Under the pieces are notes generated by a model. It saw only the letters and a list, made by a program, of their open reading frames with translations. It searched no databases and was not told where the DNA came from. DNA of 64,000 nucleotides from Halomicrobium urmianum (lineage in GTDB: Archaea; Halobacteriota; Halobacteria; Halobacteriales; Haloarculaceae), in contig NZ_CP084090.1 in the NCBI RefSeq assembly GCF_020217425.1, positions 1,488,001 to 1,552,000 on the forward strand. The letters run 5' to 3'. Position 1 is the stretch's first letter, and each line of letters opens with the position of its first letter. A program made the translations under genes and the position numbers. This document shows, in pieces, positions 60,995-64,000 of this stretch.

Positions 60995-62491
60995 ATGACG
61001 GATACCTCGACTGACCAGTCCGATCAATTCACGCGGGGATCTATCGTTCGGCCGCTACTGGTGCTCGCCGGCCCCCTCACCGCGACTCAATTGCTGCAGG
61101 TGGCGTACAACCTCACCGACACGTTCTGGGTCGGACGGCTGGGTGCCGGGGCAGTGAGTGCGCTCTCCTTCTCCTGGCCGCTCATCTTCCTGCTGATAAG
61201 CGTCGGTGCGGGGATGACCAATGCCGGAACGATCCTCATCTCGCAGAACGTCGGTGCGGGCAACGACGACCGACTCGGGCACGTCGCAGGGCAGACGATC
61301 GCGTTCGTCGGCCTGCTCTCGATCGGCGTGGCGGCACTCGGGGCAGCGTTCGCTCCGCAGTTGCTTCAGGCGATCGGCGCTCCCGCGGGCACGACGGTCC
61401 ACGACCTCGCCGTCGCGTACACGCGAGTGATCGTCCTCGGGATGCCCTTCACGTTCGGATTCTACGTGTTCATGGCGCTCCTTCGCGGCTGGGGCGACAC
61501 GAAGACGCCGATGTACCTGATGGCGCTCAGCGTCGGTCTCAACGTCGCCCTCGATCCGTTCCTCGTCCTCGGATTCGCCGGCAATCCGCTGTTCGGCTGG
61601 GTGGGTCTCGGCGGCCTCCAGGACGCGCTGTTCACCGCGACCGGGTTCACCGGCTTCGGCGTCACAGGCGCTGCGGCGGCGACTGTCTTCTCACGCGCCG
61701 TGGCTGCAGTCGTCGGCCTGTGGCTGCTGTTCGGTGGACGCGTCGGCCTCCGGCTCGGACTGGACGACCTCCTGTTGCAGTTCGAAACGGTCGCGAAGAT
61801 CGTCCGACTCGGGGGCCCCGGAGCCGTCGATCAGAGCACCGAATCCGTCGCGGCCATCGTCACGACGGCGCTGGTCGCCACCGTCGGTACTGATGCCGTC
61901 GCTGCGTACGGAATCGGCAACCGGTTCGTTTCGCTCGTCTGGCTCCCCACTGTGGCGATGGGTATGTCCGTCGAGACGGTGGTGGGACAGAACCTCGGTA
62001 GCGGTCGTCGCGATCGCGCTCGACGCACGGTGTACGTCGCCGTCGCGATCCTCGCGACGGCCTTTCTCGTCGCCGGTGCGTTCACCGTCCGGCTCGCCCG
62101 ACCGATAGTGGAAGTGTTCATCGCCGGTCCCGACGCGGGCCCGATCATCAGCCACGGTGCGGCGTTCCTCCGGATCGTCGCGCCGACGTGGGTCGTCATG
62201 GCCGCCTATCACATGATGAACGGGGCGTTCTACGGGTCCGGGTCGACCCGGATGGCGATGGGCATCGGCGTGACGTCGCTGTGGGGCGTCCGTGCCCTCG
62301 CCGCAGTCCTGCTCGTACTCGTGGCAGGTCTCGGTGCGAGCGGGGCGTGGTACGCCATCGCCCTCTCCAACGTCACTGCGGCCATCGCAGGAGCGATCTT
62401 CTTCTTCCGTGGCGACTGGCTGGGGGACGTCCTCGCAGTCGATTCGACGCCGGAAGCGACTGACGATGCGGACGCGGGGACGACTGACTGA
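60995..62491 (+). CDS. MATE-family multidrug/sodium exporter
   Basis: 498 residues from MTDTSTDQSDQFTRGSIVRP, chosen because GGGAGGG lies just upstream; the frame stays open to 60800 but without MATE-like sequence. Twelve hydrophobic segments in two repeats (VLAGPLTATQLLQVAYNLTDTFWVGRLG; GGPGAVDQSTESVAAIVTTAL). Clearly related to the MATE at 29433. Unlike that one it has no adjacent regulator gene. Codon use is slightly less GC-biased than neighbours, which could indicate more recent acquisition. A lone end of the palindromic element lies 70 bp downstream. Confidence 0.92.
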   Translation: MTDTSTDQSDQFTRGSIVRPLLVLAGPLTATQLLQVAYNLTDTFWVGRLGAGAVSALSFSWPLIFLLISVGAGMTNAGTILISQNVGAGNDDRLGHVAGQTIAFVGLLSIGVAALGAAFAPQLLQAIGAPAGTTVHDLAVAYTRVIVLGMPFTFGFYVFMALLRGWGDTKTPMYLMALSVGLNVALDPFLVLGFAGNPLFGWVGLGGLQDALFTATGFTGFGVTGAAAATVFSRAVAAVVGLWLLFGGRVGLRLGLDDLLLQFETVAKIVRLGGPGAVDQSTESVAAIVTTALVATVGTDAVAAYGIGNRFVSLVWLPTVAMGMSVETVVGQNLGSGRRDRARRTVYVAVAILATAFLVAGAFTVRLARPIVEVFIAGPDAGPIISHGAAFLRIVAPTWVVMAAYHMMNGAFYGSGSTRMAMGIGVTSLWGVRALAAVLLVLVAGLGASGAWYAIALSNVTAAIAGAIFFFRGDWLGDVLAVDSTPEATDDADAGTTD

Positions 62492-62560
62492 TCCCGCGTG
62501 GGTCACGTTCTGACCGATTCCGGCACCGCGATCGGCGTCTCGCTCGTTCGTACTGACTGT

Positions 62561-62580
62561 AGTTTCAATTTCTACTATAG
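62561..62580. repeat. Lone end of the palindromic element
   Basis: TTCAATTTCTACTATAG (62564-62580) equals the right terminal repeat of the 88-bp element at 3693-3780. No left end or core is present nearby. It may be a solo remnant after deletion. Confidence 0.65.
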
Positions 62581-62690
62581 CGCGGGCGGGCTCAGTCAAT
62601 CGGAGGGAATCGCAACGGGGACGGCCGTCCCGTTTTCGCGACTGAGACTCCCGGCAGAGGCGTTATACCGCTCGAAGCGGATGCGCTCGT

Positions 62691-63332
62691 ATGGCGCTGG
62701 AAGTCGACGTCAGGAAGCTCGACATCTTCAACGGGATGGCCAGGGAGGGGTCGGGGACGGTCGCCGATCACCTCGGACAGCTGACGGGGCGCGACGCCGC
62801 CGTCCGGACCTCGCAGATCAACTTCCTCGACATCGAGGACGTCAAGACCCACATCGGCGCTGATCGGCGCGTCGGCATCTACGTGGAGTTGAACGAGCCG
62901 CCCTACGGCTACGTCCTGTTCATGCTCGAACCGGCCGACAGCAAGCAACTGGCCGGCGCGATGACGGGCGGGATGGGCGGGGAGAGCGACGAGTCGGGAT
63001 TCAGCGAGATGGAGCGGTCGGCCATGCAGGAGATCGGCAACATCATGACCAGCGCCTTCATCGACGGGTGGGCCAACGTCCTCGAGACGACGATCGACAT
63101 GGGGACGCCGAACTTCGTGCTCGGACCCGCAGACGGCATCGTCGACGAGATGGGCGGCTGGCCGGAGTCGGAACTCGTCTTCGTCGTCGACTCCCGGATC
63201 ACGGTCGAGGGGGGCGACCTCGGGATGACCGTCTACACCTTCCCCGAACTCGAGTCGCTCGTCGGACTGATCCAGAACATCGACCTCGACACCGACGTCG
63301 AGGCTGACGTGGCGGCCGACGAACTGTTCTAG
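62691..63332 (+). CDS. cheC: CheC-like chemotaxis phosphatase
   Basis: 213 residues from MALEVDVRKLDIFNGMAREG. CheC-family active-site helix: SEMERSAMQEIGNIMTSAFIDGWANVL, with the E-x2-N pattern used to dephosphorylate CheY. Landmarks of a single CheC domain pair are spread over residues 10-200. Haloarchaea carry several CheC paralogues. No other che genes are present, so it is a stand-alone copy. Phosphatase activity is inferred. Confidence 0.83.
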   Translation: MALEVDVRKLDIFNGMAREGSGTVADHLGQLTGRDAAVRTSQINFLDIEDVKTHIGADRRVGIYVELNEPPYGYVLFMLEPADSKQLAGAMTGGMGGESDESGFSEMERSAMQEIGNIMTSAFIDGWANVLETTIDMGTPNFVLGPADGIVDEMGGWPESELVFVVDSRITVEGGDLGMTVYTFPELESLVGLIQNIDLDTDVEADVAADELF

Positions 63333-63412
63333 CCGAGAGGGCCGGTGGACCGACGGGCCCGGACACGTGGGGAGAACAGGACTGGTTTGCCGGTCGGCCT
63401 CGAGTCCCAGCG

Positions 63413-63646
63413 ATGGTAACGCCGGAGTGGCTCCAGCGCAATCAGGTGGCCGTCTACGCGCTCGCGGTCGCCGTCGCCGTCGCGGTCGGCGAGCGGCCGC
63501 GAGTGGCAGGGGCGGACGGCGTGGCTCCCGGTGCCGATGACGGGCGCGACGCTGCTATAATAGAAATCGAAACTATTTATACATCGAGGGGTACCCGGGG
63601 TGCCCCTCGAGTGTATCATTGCGTTCAATTTCTACTAGAGTCGTGA
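63413..63646 (+). pseudogene. Membrane-protein N-terminal remnant cut by palindromic element
   Basis: MVTPEWLQRNQVAVYALAVAVAVAVG is a plausible first helix (it recalls the N-terminus of bile-acid/arsenite (BASS) transporters, weak inference). After about 45 codons the frame enters the palindromic element (63555) and ends at 63646. No continuation of the gene is found beyond. Most likely a truncated remnant; a real 77-residue protein is less likely. Confidence 0.4.
63555..63640. repeat. 86-bp palindromic element, copy 2
   Basis: Ends CTATAATAGAAATCGAA (63555-63571) and TTCAATTTCTACTAGAG (63624-63640) enclose CGAGGGGTACCC-G-GGGTGCCCCTCG with flanking ATACA/TGTAT. Copy 1 has ACACA/TGTGT at this place: both partners of one pair changed together. 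Ends are less perfect than in copy 1. Confidence 0.75.
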
Positions 63647-63851
63647 TCGGCTCACAGCTCCCCCGCGTCCGGGCGTCGATCGACCAGATAGCCGCCGTCG
63701 TCGTGTCTCTCGTCAGTGAAGTCCCATCGTTGACCGGTAGCGAGGGCTTGAAGCGGCAGACGCGCCGACCAGGGGACGTGGTGAAGAAGCCCGTCGCCGG
63801 TCGCCGGCCGAGCCGATCGATCGCTGGACGCCCCGCCGGAGTCGTCCGACC

Positions 63852-64000
63852 ATGACGGGCGACGGGAAGCCGGCGGGCCGAACCGGCGTGTTCCTCACGA
63901 TCTGTGCGTTCTCCTTCATGGTGAACTTCGGGCGCGTCGCGTTCGCGCCGCTGGTCGATCACTTCATCAGCACGGGCGTCGCTCCGGCGACCGCCGGTCT
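63852..64000 (+). CDS. MFS transporter, N-terminal part (runs off window)
   Basis: The first 49 codons are in the window: a polar lead MTGDGKPAGRTG, then helix VFLTICAFSFMVNFGRVAFA and the start of the next segment (PLVDHFISTGVAPATAG). NFGRVAFAPLVDHF resembles the first helix and loop of major-facilitator exporters. Substrate unknown. Confidence 0.7.
   Translation, partial: MTGDGKPAGRTGVFLTICAFSFMVNFGRVAFAPLVDHFISTGVAPATAG

Overview
The window is chromosomal DNA of a halophilic archaeon (class Halobacteria). The evidence is consistent throughout: very high GC, acidic proteomes rich in Asp/Glu, GTG starts, Tat-dependent secretion with two haloarchaeal-type TatC proteins, a PCNA clamp, PriL primase subunit and Hjc resolvase, HTH_10 'Bat'-type sensor-regulators, HalOD1 and halocyanin-like proteins. 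Genus cannot be fixed from the sequence alone. No CRISPR array, rRNA or complete prophage is visible.

Layout. 1-990: tRNA-Gly(CCC) flanked by partial copies of its own ends, then a run of hairpins and a structured dispersed repeat (copy A). 992-3610: a tight minus-strand surface-polymer operon (sugar/alcohol-phosphate nucleotidyltransferase, CDP-glycerol glycerophosphotransferase-like, FkbM methyltransferase), followed by an 88-bp palindromic element. 3822-15514: HTH protein, leuS, a GAF/HTH_10 regulator, hisG, MTA/SAH deaminase, two small secreted proteins sharing a GPPxHAGP tail, zinc alcohol dehydrogenase. 15604-17428: an intact IS200/IS605-type element (tnpA+tnpB). 17446-21421: repeat copy B, ahcY, a broken solute-binding protein gene, a methyltransferase. 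21542-28565: signalling cluster with HalOD1, a receiver-like/PAS protein and a 1588-residue sensor (7 PAS, 2 GAF, Bat, HTH_10). 28736-35560: HAD phosphatase, TetR+MATE operon with a clear operator, histidine kinase and a Tat-lipoprotein GH5 glycosidase, the last two carrying frameshifts. 35603-43608: repeat copy C, hjc, FRG-domain protein, XRE/membrane-protein pair with an operator array, SWIM protein, priL, metallophosphoesterase, pcn. 43826-57824: PGF-CTERM protein, nirK, rlmE, queuosine-precursor transporter, tatC pair, halocyanin-like protein, larE, MinD-like ATPase, DUF192 lipoprotein, CinA-like protein, DedA, hemB. 58233-60412: amtB-glnK-lrp nitrogen operon. 60612-64000: second MATE exporter with an elaborate promoter, CheC-like phosphatase, a second palindromic element inside a gene remnant, and the start of an MFS transporter.

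Functional links. Electron transfer and denitrification (nirK, halocyanin-like protein) sit beside the Tat export machinery that such Tat-signal proteins need. SAH is handled by two routes (deaminase and SAH hydrolase) within 8 kb. Replication/repair genes (hjc, priL, pcn) lie within 8 kb of each other.

Most notable: (1) a ~200-bp dispersed intergenic element present in three clear copies, whose long stem differs in sequence between copies yet stays complementary, and whose inner 24-nt loop is inverted in one copy between perfect 18-bp inverted repeats; (2) an 86-88-bp palindromic element with a compensatory base-pair change; (3) four apparent frameshifts all of the same (-1) class, at least three at G/C homopolymers, which raises a sequence-quality or phase-variation question.
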